From assembly GCF_914767665.1 (NCBI RefSeq), contig NC_059505.1:34779506-34843505 (forward strand): a stretch of 64,000 nt of DNA, read 5' to 3'. A model generated the notes under the pieces. The model made no database searches. It had not been told where the DNA came from and saw nothing but the letters and a program-made list of their open reading frames with translations. This document shows positions 1-13,190 of this stretch, in pieces. The translations under genes were made by a program, and so were the position numbers. Numbering within the stretch: the stretch's first letter is position 1; the number at the start of each line of letters is the position of its first letter. The stretch comes from Harmonia axyridis (taxonomy: Eukaryota > Arthropoda > Insecta > Coleoptera > Coccinellidae).

Positions 1-330
1 GATCCACAAATTTTTATGTTCATGATCTATTTATTTTATTTTCTCTCTTTCATTTTCTTACATTTTGTTTCTGAATTTTAACTTCTTCCTATTGAGTCCA
101 TACCCTCATTTAGTTTTGTTTTGAATCAAACATCTATATCTGTTAATATTCTTGAATAAACAAAAATATGAACCGCTAATTTACTACCAAAAAGGTAAAT
201 CTGCTCGCTTACTATAGTCTAACCTACTTCCACTGAACATTTCTCTAATCTTCTTTATCTTTTTTCTCTCGATATCAGCACAATAAACTTTTTGCAATAA
301 TCGGAATTAAGATCTTATATCTTTCCACAG

Positions 331-3300
331 AATCTGTACGACCTGAGTGACAATGCTAGAGTGAAAAAAATGCCTGTCTCACAACTGAGACAGCTCTCAG
401 AAGAACGCTTCGAATTTTCAGAAGAACCAAGGTCAGAGGATTCTGAATGGGATCAACTAGTCAAATTTGCTTCAAGAAAGGTAACTATGGGATTACAAAC
501 ACCTAGATATATTATGGTGAGATTGCAACATTGAAAGGTCTTCGAGATGCGTTTTGTTATAACTGTATCATAACTCCGAAGACCATCATAAATGATAAAT
601 GCTTGTTTGATAAAAAAGCTTTTGCATGATGAAAGTTTTTTTCACAAACCAATTGTACAATGCAAGGTGTTCTACAAGCTTCATTATAATCTTCGACAGA
701 TGATAGTTATGCTCATTCACGACATTTTTTTCCTATGAACATAAGATTGGTTTGTTTTCAGTTTCATGTTTGAATTAGAAGTCGATAGGATAACTAGAAT
801 TGTGTTGATGTTGAGTTGAACAATATGGAAAAAATAATAGATTTATTTCGCTTGTTATGTGATCTGAAGAGAGACGGTATCAACAACAATCATAATGAGT
901 GGGCACTGCAAAAATCATAAGCTATTAAACCAAGACCATTTCAGCAACGTTTAAGAATCGTCAACGATTGGGGTTGGTTATTCAAAAATCATTTGATCCC
1001 AGTAGATATTAGAGCACAACGCTTTTGACTTCATTGATGATCTAGAGCTCAACATTGTTTGAAATACGTGGTATCAGCATGACATTGCACTACCACACAG
1101 AGAAAGATAAGTAGTTGTTTGGTTAAATTAAAATTTCTCAAATAAATGGATTTTCTAAGGGAGACTAATGCCATGTCCACCTTGTTCATAGGACGAAAGA
1201 TTTAGAATAAGAACAGTTATCATCTGTAAAAGTTTGTCATAGCGCTTGCAGAACATCCTGTATAATGAGAATGCGTAGTCACTCGCATTTCTTTGAGTTG
1301 AAAAACTTCCTTCCTGACAAATCTTCAATGATTTTATGACATATTCGTATCCCAGAGCCAGATCTCTACAATTGAAATTATGCCCCACATTCAATTAAAA
1401 CTTAGAAGAGTACAAAAGAAAACAACCATTATTATATCACGGTAATCACATTCGATGAAACAAAAACCTTTAAAATGCAAATAACATTGTCAAGGAAACT
1501 CAAAGAGAGTCAACCCTCCCTAATAAAATAAACTTGGCGAAGAATAATAAATACGTTTAAAACCCAACTTAAGATATACGAAACCGCCATCTTTGTGCAA
1601 GGGAAAACAGAATTTCGAAAAGTTCGACAACATAATGTTTCTTTTGGCCGAGAAAAGTTTTGCTCGCATAAACATGGAATTTTCATCGAAAAACTGTCCT
1701 GTTCGATTCGAGCGTAGCCCATATTATTTTCGCTATGTGCCTTTTTCGAGATCCTTCATCATTTGTCTTGTTATACATGCCAGAAAATGAGACGGTACAT
1801 AAATCACCTTAGGCAATGCACATCTCAAATTCATAGCTCTTGAATTATTCGTTTCATGGGATGTAACAAGCAGTTTTATTGATGATTGGAAGCTGCGGAG
1901 ATATATGGAGAAGGTGCAATAGTGTAGTATTTCATATTTCGTGGAATTATCAGTGCAGCACAATTTATGATATTTCAGGAATTTGTATCTCATACGGACT
2001 ACTACAGAAAATATGGTTTCGTGCCAAACAATTTGAGCTCAGAAATGTCTTCGTTGCAAAAGTACCCCTCGGTTACTGCATTTTTTTATAGTTATCTCCT
2101 AAGAGAGTCAAATATCTGAAATGGAACAGATTAATGCGTATTGATAATGGTGCATCGGAATTTGTGGATTTTGTAAAAGACTCATTTGAAATTCTCTTTG
2201 CATGCTCTTTCGAATTGTGGACAAAAAATTCGCCAATTCATCTCACTCAAGTGCAAAGACTCGTTTTTCAAACCCATGACATTTTGTACACTGGTTTAGC
2301 TTGAAATTATACCCTCAATTCATATCGTACTATGCAATGACCATTCTACCGATTTTAATAATGGATTGTAGAAATTTTTAGAACGTATAGTAATACTCCA
2401 CTCACTATATCAAATAAGTATTTTATCGAATAATCTAATTACCTACTTTTGTCATTTGAAAAAAGATGAAAAAAAAATAGAATTTCGTGTGCTGATAAAA
2501 AGGGATGACGGGAAAAATACAATTGAAGCAAAATCTTGGCTTCATGAAGAGTTTCCGGGGTCTGCACCAGGAAAATGGAAAATCAACAATCATTGATTGA
2601 TATGCTGAGTTTAAACGTGGTGAAATGAGCACCGAAGACAGCGAACGCAGTGGACACCCAGAAGAGGCTGTCACTGACGAAAAAATTAAAAAAATTCACA
2701 AATTAATTTTGAATGACCGTAAAGTGAAGTTGATCAAGATAGCAGACATTGTGAAGATATCATCTGAACGTGTATATCATATCATTCACGAATATTTGTA
2801 CATGAGAAAGCTGTGTGCAAAATGGGTGCCGCGCGAGCTCACAATCGATCAAAAGCAACAATGTGTTAATGATTCTGAGCAGTGTTTGAAGCTGTTTATG
2901 CGTAATAAACCTGAATTTTTGCGTCGATATGTGGCAATGGATGAAACATGGCTCCATAATTTGACTCCGGAGTCCAATCCACAGTCAGCTGAGTGGACTG
3001 CGCACGATGAACCGAATCCAAATCGAGGAAAAACACATCAGTCAGCTGGCAAGGTTATGGCACTCTTATTCTAGGATGCGCAAGGATTAAGGGCCAGACC
3101 ATCAACAGCGTTCATTATATTGCGTTATTGGATCGTTTAAAGGATGAAATCGTTGAAAAACGACCCCATTGTTTCAACAAGACAATGCGCCGTGTCACAG
3201 ATCAATGAAAGCAATGGCAAAATTGCTTGAATTGGGCTTCGAATTGCTTCTGCATCCACCGTATTTGCCAGATCTAGCCCCCAGCGACTTTTTCCTGTTT

Positions 3301-6300
3301 TCAGACCTCAAAAGAATGCTCGCTGGAAAGAAATTTAGCTACAATGAAGAAGTAATCGCCGAAACTAAGACAAATTTTGTAGCGAAAGACAAATCGTACA
3401 ACAAAAATGGTATCGAAGGCAACTATGTTGAATAATAAAATCTAATTCTGCCAAAAAAAATTCACTATGGTAAACCAGGAACTTTTCAATTGGCCTGTTA
3501 ACGTATGAAGGACAAATAAACATATTCACATCAATTTATACAAAAACACAAATATAATCACATTTGACTCATTTCAGCCCACAGAAAAGTACGTTCACTC
3601 ACCAAAAACTCTTTCAATATTGCCGAGTTCATAACACAACCATAAAAATAAATGTTATTTCCTAAACATCGAAATATTCTGAAACCCATTAGGTAAACAG
3701 CATACCCGCCGTCTCTCAAGACCATCAGCATTGATCTCTTTTTCGATGCTACATTATAAAAAAAAAATCCTCCGATCTGTACCCGAAAAAAGCACGTTTC
3801 CATTACAGTTTTCCCATTCCAGGTGGAGAAGTTCGTGAAATCCACTGGACTTGAATTGGATTTCGACAGCGAAGTTACAGAGCAAGGACGGTACTCGCCT
3901 CGTTTTGTCGATGAAATTGTGGACGAGATAGATGTGATTGAAGACAAGAAGGATTCCATTTTCAGTGAGTATTGAAAACGCGGTATTTGTTCTCAGACAT
4001 CCTCCATTGTAAGATCAACAAAGCCAGACGGTCTCGGTTCCAAACTACAATCTGAAACAATATCGCATATCTTTTCGCATCAGTAGATACATCTTTTATT
4101 GCTGCTGCATGAATTTCGGGAATATCATTCTGAAATTTTTACTTGGCAATCAGAATCTGGATGGAAAATTCTTTTCAAGTAATAATTATGCTAAGTTTAT
4201 AGACGGAATGTGGGTACGATTGACCGCCTCGTTGATAATTCAAAAATATATCCCTCAGAGTGATGAACATAGATAGAGGAAGCAAACGTCATTTTCAGTA
4301 AGCAAATTTTGTCCCCAACATGAACTATCAAATTTGACAGGAAACGCTCGGTATGAAAACATATCAGTGATACGATATTTCACTCAATTCGCGAGTTTCT
4401 CCACAAAGAACGTACTTCTCATATCCTATAGTGAATCAACGTTTCATATTAACTCAAAATATATTGAAATGAATACCTTAATATATCAGAAATTCAGAAA
4501 ACAAATTTCAAGCGCGCCAAACGGCGTGAAACAACCGATGATACTACGAGATCAAAAGTTGCCAAACCTTGGATTTCAGTAGGTAGATAGGTACAGAAAA
4601 TAATGAATATTCTGCTTATTATAAATTCGACAATAAAAAAAAATATCGGATTCCAAATATTCAAATTTGCATATTTAATCAAGAATCACTGGAATAAATA
4701 TATTTCATTCAATATAATATACATTCATAATGATATAGTAAAATTGTGAATTTGAAAATATATCACAATCCGACAACGTAATCTAACCATGTTGGAGACA
4801 GTAAAAATTGCGTATACTTCCTTTTTCTACGTATGTTTTCTACTCTAAGATAAATCCATTATATGTGAATACCAAAATTATTACATCAATGTGTTGAACA
4901 ATTCACTATTTTATATTTCGTATCGGTAAACATATACTTCTTTAGTCTTAAAAAAAGTATATATAAAGAAGATATATTGAATAGTGAAGGTTTTGGCAAT
5001 TTGATGTCATCAATTCGCTTTCACCAAGTAGGTAGAATCATTCAACTTTTATAATGTATCTATAATCATTCAATGATTAGAGTCAACATTTACCAAAAGA
5101 TAAAATTTAAATCCCTTAAATTATTATTTTAAATGTAAATGTTGATTAGTATACCTATTTCACAGAAGAGTAAGAAACAATATTTATGAATATGAAGTTT
5201 GTAAATTCAGTAAGTTTTTTTGAGCTATAAGACACTGATGGGAACGAATTGTATTCAAACATATAGAAACGTACGTCTGTTTTTATGTTATTTCAGTTAT
5301 TCAATTTATTGACCCTTTACTTAATTTTGTACAGTTTTGGATAATTTTTCTTCTGGTTGATTCTAATATTTTGTCAAATTGGAATTGTATTTCTAGACAA
5401 AAAGTATATCAAAAAGATGAATCTATATACTACTAGATCATACCACTAGTCGATAATATTATTTGTGAAGGATAGTAGGTATTTATTATCAAAATTGTGT
5501 CTTTCTGTTAATTTCAAAACTACAAATTTGATGAAAATCCGCATTTGATTGTGTATCTATTTCGGGAAAAATTTCATATTGATCAGATAACCAGAATCTT
5601 CTAAAATTCAAAAAGAATATGGCAAAAATTTTACCGAATATTTCCGTGACTACCAAACGGATTGAATTGATTATGGATTTTGACAAATAATTCCCAACTT
5701 TGCAAAATTTCAAGCTGAACACATAATCAGGATCATAGAAAAAACAAGAGGACTATTGGAAAAATAATTCCTGATATTTCACAGAAAGTGCTTGAGAAAA
5801 TGAAAGTATACCTAACTCCATATATTTAATAGTAGTGGACAAAATATAATATAATTTTTGGGGATATAATTCTCAGAAAAAAATAAAAAGATAATGAACT
5901 AAAATGTATCATTATTCAATGTACATAGAATCATTTTTTTATGATTATAATGGTACAAAAAATAACAATTAATTTGATGATGTCCCACACCAAGTGCTAA
6001 CTTCATCAGCCTGTCCTGTCAAATTCCATATGATGTAGACCTTTTAGTTTTTCGGCTAATTCATCCGGATGGGCAAAGAGTAGCCAGGCAATTTATCTAT
6101 GACTTTTTCCGGATTAAGGGTGACATAGAAATATTTCGGCTTTGTCTGGATTGAACTCTCTAATGAAAGGACATCAATTTAGATCCAACATCTGAGTCCT
6201 TTCTATTCCTCTCGATCTATATATTTAATGAATCGATAAGGAAAGTAAGGATTGATGAGGGAATTTCCAGTTAATATAGTTTCCTTAGTTTATACAACTT

Positions 6301-6981
6301 TTTAAGATGAACATAACTCGACAGATCCTCAATTCTTTATTAAATATAATATGTTCAATAGCATGTTGAACTTCAAGATGATAAATGAGTTCTTTCTTTA
6401 ATTTTGTCTCAAACAATAAGTACTATAAGTACACTGCATCCATTTGGATGAGAAATAAGCTATCTTAAAGAGCTTTATTTGATTCTAGTTTTAGTTCTCT
6501 AAGCATTGACCTCAATACCTCAATTATTTACTTGTATGATTTTCCAGGACGCAAACAATTGAAGAAACTCTTCATCCCTCTCCTGTTAGTGCTGAAGATA
6601 TTCAAGCTGAAACTGCTCCTCTTCTTGCCCCTCATCCTAGGATTGGCCTCATTCAAGAAATTCCTCGGATTCCTTGCTATCCTCGTTCCTGGTGCCATAG
6701 CCTTCTTCAAATTCTGCAAACCCAACATTCATTCCAACTTCGGTGGACCTGGAAACTTCTACAGCGGTCCTCAGTACTCTCCTGCAGGCATAGCCTTCCA
6801 GTCGCACCAATCTGAATACCCTGGATCGTTTTACGGAGGCCATAATGGTGGAGGAGTTCACTTCAGAGATGACAACCAAGCTCAGCAACTGGCTTACAAT
6901 GGTTGGAATCAGTATAGAAGCGGGAGTTCTGATATAGAGGCTGAGACTACTTCTAAGAAATCGATTCTTCCTGATTCTTAA
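331..6981 (+). CDS. Osiris family protein (DUF1676), 3' part of gene 1; 5' exons lie left of the window
   Basis: Three exons join cleanly: 331-480 (acceptor after ctttccacag, donor gtaact), 3823-3964 (acceptor after cccattccag, donor gtgagt) and 6548-6981 (acceptor after gattttccag, stop TAA 6979-6981). Intron phases are 0 and 1. Exon 331 encodes a helical segment (NLYDLSDNARVKKMP), exon 3823 an acidic segment (VEKFVKSTGLELDFD). The last exon gives a basic start (RRKQLKKLF), about 45 hydrophobic residues, a Gly/Tyr/Ser-rich region and the motif AQQLAY near the C-terminus. This order is that of Osiris proteins, which are secretory/endomembrane proteins of cuticle-forming epithelia. The signal peptide and two-cysteine region must lie upstream. 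Introns 481-3822 and 3965-6547 carry a mariner fragment and a MITE. No AATAAA was seen just after the stop. The family call is secure; the paralogue number is not. Confidence 0.9.
481..2439. other. Intron 1 of Osiris gene 1, no recognisable feature
   Basis: AT-rich intron sequence. Three ORFs of 60-86 codons occur but show no domain, signal peptide or splice context. Nothing I can name. Confidence 0.5.
2440..3498 (+). mobile_element. mariner (irritans subfamily) copy A, 5'-truncated, inactive
   Basis: The sequence encodes a Himar1-like transposase in broken frames. The N-terminal EFRVLIK and the EAKSWLHEEFPGSAPGKW piece run from about 2470, then a helix-turn-helix frame 2625-3074 ending after MDETWLHN, then 3169-3435 with QQDNAPCH and PDLAPSDFFLF. 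The second and third aspartates are 34 residues apart (DD34D). The 3' TIR (tggcctgt at 3491-3498) abuts TA. The 5' TIR and leader present in copies B and C are missing before about 2440. Frame breaks and in-frame stops make it dead. It sits in intron 1 of Osiris gene 1. Confidence 0.9.
4263..4840. mobile_element. TIR MITE, copy 1 (578 bp)
   Basis: The left end (atgaacatagatagaggaag) pairs with the inverse of the right end (tacttcctttttctacgtat, ending 4840), and a TA follows at 4841-4842. Most of the length is about 80-90% similar by eye to the copy at 18155, including the stretch gatacgatatttcactcaat. There is no coding capacity. It lies in intron 2 of Osiris gene 1. Confidence 0.75.
4841..6547. 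other. Distal intron 2 of Osiris gene 1
   Basis: AT-rich; no repeats or coding signals recognised apart from the acceptor at its end. Confidence 0.5.
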
Positions 6982-8143
6982 TCATGGAGGTCGAAAATAG
7001 ACTGTACATACTCATTTTATATGCTGTATATATTTATTTTGTATTTAAGTCAATTTGTGTCATGATGTGTCTTTCATTATTTCGTCTTGAGATTATTGAA
7101 CTAGTTATAATATAATTACTTTAAAGTGAATTTCGTTTCGAATTAGCCTACCTATGTGAAAAATTGATTGAGCTATTAAGATAAATATAGTCGGTAAATT
7201 CATAGGTCTGATAAATCAACATAGTACATAGATCCATAGAGTTGGTGGATGCTTTGCAATGCGAATCTTGAGAATTTGCTTTTCGGCAATTAAGTTATGA
7301 TTTCGAACCCTAACAAATGAATTCTTAAGGAAGGATAAAATTGTATCGTTTTTTTAAGATGGCCATCTTGAAGAAATAAGTAATCTATGAAGTTATTTAT
7401 ATTTGTTACTGCTTATTTTAAGCTACCATATTATCATTCTAAGCAAAGATATCATTACTTCACATTTTCCAGAGTTTAACTAATGCAACTACCATTTGGC
7501 GTCAATGATGTTTTTGGGACATTTTTTGCTGCAAAATTTGAAACAGATTTTTATCTAGTGTTTGAAATCAGTTATTTTTATCGTTTTATTCTATAAACTT
7601 TTATGCACTTATCAGGTTATCACGATTTTTGTTCAACATTTAGTCAAGTTAGAAAAAATGGGGAATTGTTCAACATTTAGTCAAGTTAGAAAAAATGGGG
7701 AATTCTCCATGAAAAACAAAACGATAAATCAAACTACTACTCTGGAAAGATTTGGGAATTTTTTACATCTTCCTGATTCATGAAGAACTATTTCTGATAA
7801 ACTAAATCTATTTCATGGTACCAAATTATTAACCTATGCACATTTTTAGAGTTCGTTCTCCATACTGATGATGTCATTCAGCAGATGAATTGCGTCATGT
7901 ATTCCATAATAATTTAATTTCGGGGATAAATTTTGAAAATGAAGAGACCAGCAAGTTCATACTTCCAACCTGTGTCCCAGAAAACTGAATACAATATATT
8001 GAAGCGAAATTCTACAATATTCGAAAACGTAGATTGACTTCAATTGAAGTCAATTGGCCAAGTTTTCTGTAATCTCCTTCTGTTCAAAAGGTTTTCTGCT
8101 AGTTGATTTATGAAGCTGTTTTCATGCCCTTTCAGTTTTTGTT
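6982..8143. other. 3' flank of Osiris gene 1
   Basis: Contains the gene's 3' UTR (poly(A) signal not canonical) and the 37-bp tandem duplication. Nothing else recognised. Confidence 0.5.
7631..7704 (+). repeat. Perfect tandem duplication of 37 bp
   Basis: gttcaacatttagtcaagtt... occurs at 7631-7667 and again at 7668-7704 without a visible mismatch. It lies 650 bases past Osiris gene 1, in otherwise plain AT-rich sequence. Confidence 0.85.
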
Positions 8144-10215
8144 GATAATAATAATAATAACAACAGTACTTTATTGCATATGCAATTGGCCATCGACCAA
8201 GGGTCCTTCAGCCTGTATTCCAACAATTTCTGGTACATTCAATTTTTTTAAGGTAAGAGGTTATTAAGTTATTAATTTCATGTTTTCATATCGAACTTTT
8301 GATTTTTTGCTATTAGTGGGAGTTCTGGATGTTTCCTCTTAGATATTTTCCTTCTGCCTTCCTGGTATTGGGAAATCACTTCATCCAACTGAAGTAACCT
8401 ATTAAGGAATGCCTTATTCACTCTGTTCATTCTTATCTCAATAGGTTCTATTCTGGTATCTGGTAAGTAGACTGTTTGGAGGATTATGAAGTGGATATTT
8501 TTCTGATCGTCTTTTGATTTTATCATTAATGAAGGGGAGTTTCAAATCATTATGTATGGTCAAATTGGAAACGTATCATTTTGGATTGCAATATCTGTAT
8601 TATTTGAATTTTTGTGGTCTTGGCACATCCCTAGAATTCAATGTCATATGTCCATATTGGTTTAACTATGGTTTTATAAATCAGTACCTTGTTTTGGAGG
8701 GATAGCTTGAATTTTCTGTCTATTAGCCAGTACATCGTTCGGAATTTGATATTTATTTGGTCCTTTTTAGCTTGAATGTGCTGCTTCCAGTTGAGGCGTT
8801 GGTTTGAGGGGATTCCTAGGTATTTGGCTTCCGTTTTAACCAGGATTTGATTTTCATTTATTTTAACTGGTGGACATGTGTTCTGTTTGTTGGTAAAATT
8901 TACTTAGACTGATTTTGTTTCATTGATGGTTAGACGTCATTTTCGATCCCATTTCTCCAGTTTATTCAGATGTTCTTGGAGCTTTTCGAATGCTATAGGC
9001 TTATAAGCATCTGCATCATCTGCAAATGATGCTATTGTAGTGTTCTGATTCTCTAGAATGTCGGATGTATACACTGTGTCCGTAAAGTATGGAACAAAAT
9101 CATTTCTTGCTAAACAGACCATTTTAAGAAATAATCCTGAAACACGTTGATTTTTTATTTTAATTTACCGTATTTCAAAATAATAATCTAATATATAGGG
9201 TGAATTACTTTCGAGAAATGGCGTCACCTTAATTTTTTTTGGAAGGAACACCTCCATTTTGTCTCAATTTTCCGATTACTCTAGCTGAGCTGGTTCCAAA
9301 AATGTAACTCATGTTGATTCCAATTGGTGCAGGGTGCACAAAAATACAATAGTTTTGTGTGTGCTCAAAAAGTAACACGTAACATTCTTTATTAGTTAAA
9401 TTAACAATATTATCAAAAATACTTATTGTCTAGCGGCAATTGGTTTGAATGTAACACCCTGTAGTTTGTTACATTCTTAGATCAATAAAAATCAGCTTTT
9501 TTAAACATGTTTGGTACTTATGGTCTAGCGGACAGAATATGAAAGAAATTATTTTTTATCAATTTAAAAAAAACATACTAGTCTAGTTTTTTGTGAAATG
9601 TCATTATTTGTTTATTGCCGCTGGACAATAAGTATTTTTCATAATATTGTTAATTTAACTAATAAAGAATGTTACGCGTTACTTTATGAGCACACAAAAA
9701 ACTATTGTAATTTTGTCCACCCTGTATACCAATTGGAATCAACATGTCATCAATTTTTGGAATCAGCTCAGCTAGAGTAATCGGAAAATTGAGACAAAAT
9801 GGGGGTGTTCCATTTAAAAAAAATGACGGTGACGTCATTACTCGAAAGTAATTCACCCTATATATTAGATTCTTATTTTAAAATGCGGTAAATTAAAATA
9901 AAAAATCGACGTGTTTCAGGATTATTTCTAAAAATGATCTGTTCAGCTAAAAATGAATTTGTTTCATACTTTGCGGACACAGTGTATATGAGATAAAACA
10001 GTGGACCAGTATATTTTCCTGTGGTACTCCTGATTTTATTTCAGTTGGTTCAGTTGTTTCACAGCAAAATATCGATTGGTGATATATGATTTTAGAATTG
10101 AGTCGTATGGTAGAGGAAGAAGATTTTTCAAATTGTAGAGTAGGCCATTTATGCCAAACCTTGACGAACGCTTGGGATGAATCCAGGAATATATCAGAAA
10201 CGTAGATTTTACAAG
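8144..10215 (-). mobile_element. jockey-like non-LTR retrotransposon fragment, split by a foldback element
   Basis: On the minus strand the segment 10215-9987 encodes a reverse transcriptase piece (VSDIFLDSSQAFVKVWHK, later TEIKSGVPQENIL). After the insertion 9986-9070, the frame resumes with YTSDILENQNTTIASFADDA (FADD active-site box) and EKLQEHLNKLEKW. More decayed thumb and C-terminal sequence extends to about 8280. The 3' end carries CCTTGGTCGATGGCC, an AATAAAG, and a (TTA)n-type tail at 8160-8144. The 5' end is truncated, as usual for LINEs. Several frame breaks make it inactive. Confidence 0.8.
9070..9986. mobile_element. Long foldback (inverted-repeat) element, complete copy, ~917 bp
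   Basis: TACACTGTGTCCGTAAAGTA at the left is matched by the inverse at the right end (tactttgcggacacagtgta). The arms run about 400 bases each (roughly 9070-9475 and 9570-9986) with a short unpaired centre. Both arms contain the inverse pair attactctagctgag / ctcagctagagtaat. TA or TATA flanks the element. It interrupts the LINE reverse transcriptase between FI and YTSD, giving a clear empty-site inference. It has no ORF of note. Confidence 0.85.
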
Positions 10216-12490
10216 ATTCTTATTTGATCATAAGAATCAGAATAAATTATGCTATGGACTACATTTCGTTGACGATCTTCTCCAGTGGAAATCTCGATAA
10301 CCAACCGCCTGTTGCATATTTTCCCCCGAGTACGTAGCCTAGAAAAAAAAATGCTAAAAACCACATCCCGATTCTTGAATTATGACTTTTATCCATCTTC
10401 GGAGCCGACACGAGTTCGCCAAAAACCATCACGGGGTTTTATGGTATTATAAACGTTTTATTGCCGAATTCGGTTAGGATAAAAGCCTTTTACACCTGTA
10501 CTCAGTAGTGTAGGTTTGAATTATCAACCTTCATCTGGACCATTTGCCGAACGCCTAGAGGCCAACAAACGATAAGCGGGAAACGCTGCTTTCCATTTAC
10601 GATATTTTCGAAATTCCCTTTTCATACGATTTTTCTCCGTGTCGTAAAGTGATATTACTGGCTTCATAATATGAATACTTGGGTTTTATGAGCGCGTTGT
10701 TCAACAGTAGAAATAACGTGGAATCCCATATTATTGGAGTATTTTCAACGTTGCTTTGTGGCGGCTTATGTGTCATTAGATCATGTTGAGTATCGAACTG
10801 AATTTTAAGCGCATGTTTTAAATGAGAGGGTGGTAATTTAGAATTTATAATATTTTACCCGAATCCTATTTTGAATCGAATGAAATTTGAAATCAAATGT
10901 ATCTCCAGAATTTGTAATCTGAGAGTAAATAATGTGTTGTGGCTCTTTGCTAGGCCGACAGATGGCGTCGAAGGTTAAGCAATTCTAGGAAGAACAACAC
11001 CGCTTAGGACATAAACCTAACCGTTCTACGCCAAACTCATGCTAAGGAGTTGAAGATGTATATGGCAGGGACCATTTAGTTGCTTACTACGATAGAAGTT
11101 GGTCGAGACTGCTCCACCAATCACAGTGGAACAGCTGTTTTGGTGTCAAAGTTTTTTGAGCTGAATCTATATCACTTTGATGTCCTCAAATTTTTGTCCA
11201 TGTTTTCTCTCTGAGGTCAATCTTTACTAACCCAGTTGTGCGTTTTTCCCTACTATCCCAGAGGCACAAGAAACACGGATATTTCGTATAACCACTTTGC
11301 TGCCCAAGAAGTTTACCATTTCTAAGTTTACACAAATCATCCATTGATGATCGTGATACTTTATCTTCTGCTACTCCAAAGCTATAGTATTAATAAATAT
11401 ATAACAATATTAGAACTCTCATAAATGAATATACTGAATGAAACACTTGCAAATTTGTCCACAATGCAAAGAATAATAAATCGATTACTTGAAAACAGTT
11501 GTCTATGATTTATGAATTCTTCTTGAATGGCATATTGTTGAAAGTAGGTATCTCCCCATTCTATGTTCCATGTTGATTATATTGCAGCAAAAATCCATAT
11601 TAAAAATTCCGTGAACGAAAACCAAGTTCACCAAACTCCCAAAATCTCTCCTAATCTTTAGCTAGGTGTCGAAAATATTCTTAAAATGAAGTTATTACTA
11701 ATACTGGGTGGTCTTCTTTCTATGTCACCCGGCATACAAAAACCCCAATTAGAAATTCCATCAACAAGTGAAAGCCTGTTGAATATTCACGAAGAAATTG
11801 AAGATACACCGTGATCGTCACGGATACATCCCAACATGTGTCGAAGTTGGTGACCAACTCGATACATTATGTAAAATAATTTGAATAAATTTTAGTTTCG
11901 CATGGATTTGATATCCGATAGACAGTGAACATGTTCTCGTGAGGGAAGTTGTACGCATCAAATTATGTGTTTCAATTTGAATTTCAAATCAGGGATTGAT
12001 TTGTGTTGGTATGTTATGCCGAAATTTATTATATTTGGGAATTCATAGTATTATCTAGGGAGACGTGGGATATAACCCGAATAAATGTGGTTAATTAGGC
12101 TTGAAACAAATAAGGGTAAATAACTCATGAATTAAATGATAGGGTTTGAATACAGAGTGAGTAGCTAACTCGGAAACTCGATAGTTTAAGGTTATATTGA
12201 TTGTGATGCAAGTCGACACCAATAAAATAGCATTATCACGTGATTCTATGTTTTTATGACCACTTCGAACGCAATATCATTCATCACTTCTTTTCAAATA
12301 AATTTCTCAATTAAATAAAATAACAGTCAAAAATAATAACTTCAAGATGAAAAGGAATCCATTACTTTTCCAATATATGATTTTAGTTACCTGTATCTCA
12401 AGTTATATGATTCCGATCGTGTTCCACTAAATGGCGTAAGAAAGCTACAAAAACTTTTGTGACAGTTTTGTGATTAATTGACTCAGTTTA
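10216..12490. other. Intergenic region
   Basis: Apart from the possible small peptide ORF at 11686, I see nothing interpretable. The part 10230-11160 is somewhat richer in GC than its surroundings but has no lasting frame. Confidence 0.4.
11686..11814 (+). CDS. Possible small secreted peptide gene or pseudogene
   Basis: The ATG at 11686 opens 42 codons starting MKLLLILGGLLSMSPGIQ, a good signal-peptide profile, then an acidic propeptide-like part (IHEEIEDTP) and TGA at 11812-11814. In the +1-shifted frame, the codons overlapping the stop continue as HRDRHGYIPTC...TLCKII with a stop at about 11883, and AATAAA follows at 11884-11889. This suggests a secreted precursor with a two-cysteine C-terminal peptide, broken by a frameshift or joined by splicing I cannot see. 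I do not recognise the family. It may equally be chance. Confidence 0.3.
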   Translation: MKLLLILGGLLSMSPGIQKPQLEIPSTSESLLNIHEEIEDTP

Positions 12491-12505
12491 GTTTGAGCGA
12501 CCAAG

Positions 12506-13190
12506 ATGGGTACCAGCAAAGAGAAAATACCATATATTTTACAGTTTTTCTTCGATAAAGGCGAAAATGCAAGCCAGGCGGCTGAAAATGTAAATAATAT
12601 AAATAATAATAATAATGTAAACTCAAAAAACCCTCATGGACCGAATTTCCATCAGCGAATCGCTGCTGAATTGCAACAAAATCATATTTCTGAAGCGGTT
12701 GGTGACTGATGAGGAAAGTGGATCATTTACGACAACGTCAAGCGAAAACGGTTCAAGTCGAAACGCGGTGAGCCGGCGAAAACAGAGGCCGAGCTAGAAC
12801 TGGCCTAGGAAGATTTTGCCGTGTGTTTGGTAGGATTGGCAGGGAATTACCTACTATAAGGTGCTCGCACAATTCTTAATTCTGAATTGAATTGTCAACA
12901 ATTGTACCGTCTGAGGGAAGCAATCGCTCAGAAGCGGCCAGCTTTGGCCAATAGGAGAGGAATTGTGTTCCATCAGCAACACGCCAGGCTACAAACACTG
13001 ATAGTGACTTACCAGTAGCTCCGGAAGTTTGGTTGGAAGGTTCTTATGCATCCACATCATAATCTGGACTTGACACCAAGTGATTACCATCTATTTCCTG
13101 TGCATAGCAAATAATTTTGCTGGTGAGAAAATCGCTTGAACAGAAGCTAAAAGTGCTAGAAATCCAAAATCGCCACAACCTAATATATCA
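12506..13190 (+). mobile_element. Degraded mariner (Mos1/mauritiana-like) transposase remnant
   Basis: It starts KEKIPYILQFFFDKGENASQAAE, the usual N-terminal helix of this group. An expanded AAT run (12593-12620) then interrupts the helix-turn-helix. Beyond it, broken frames read QKRPALANRRGIVFHQQHAR (catalytic Asp replaced) and GWKVLMHPHHNLDLTPSDYH. Many stops and a deleted middle make it long dead. Confidence 0.75.

Noticed and set aside
3558..3959. 133-codon minus-strand ORF
   Set aside because: It overlaps antisense the Osiris exon 3823-3964, which has proper splice sites and family sequence; the ORF is a shadow.
6649..6888. Minus ORF across the last exon of Osiris gene 1
   Set aside because: Shadow of the hydrophobic-segment exon; no domain of its own.
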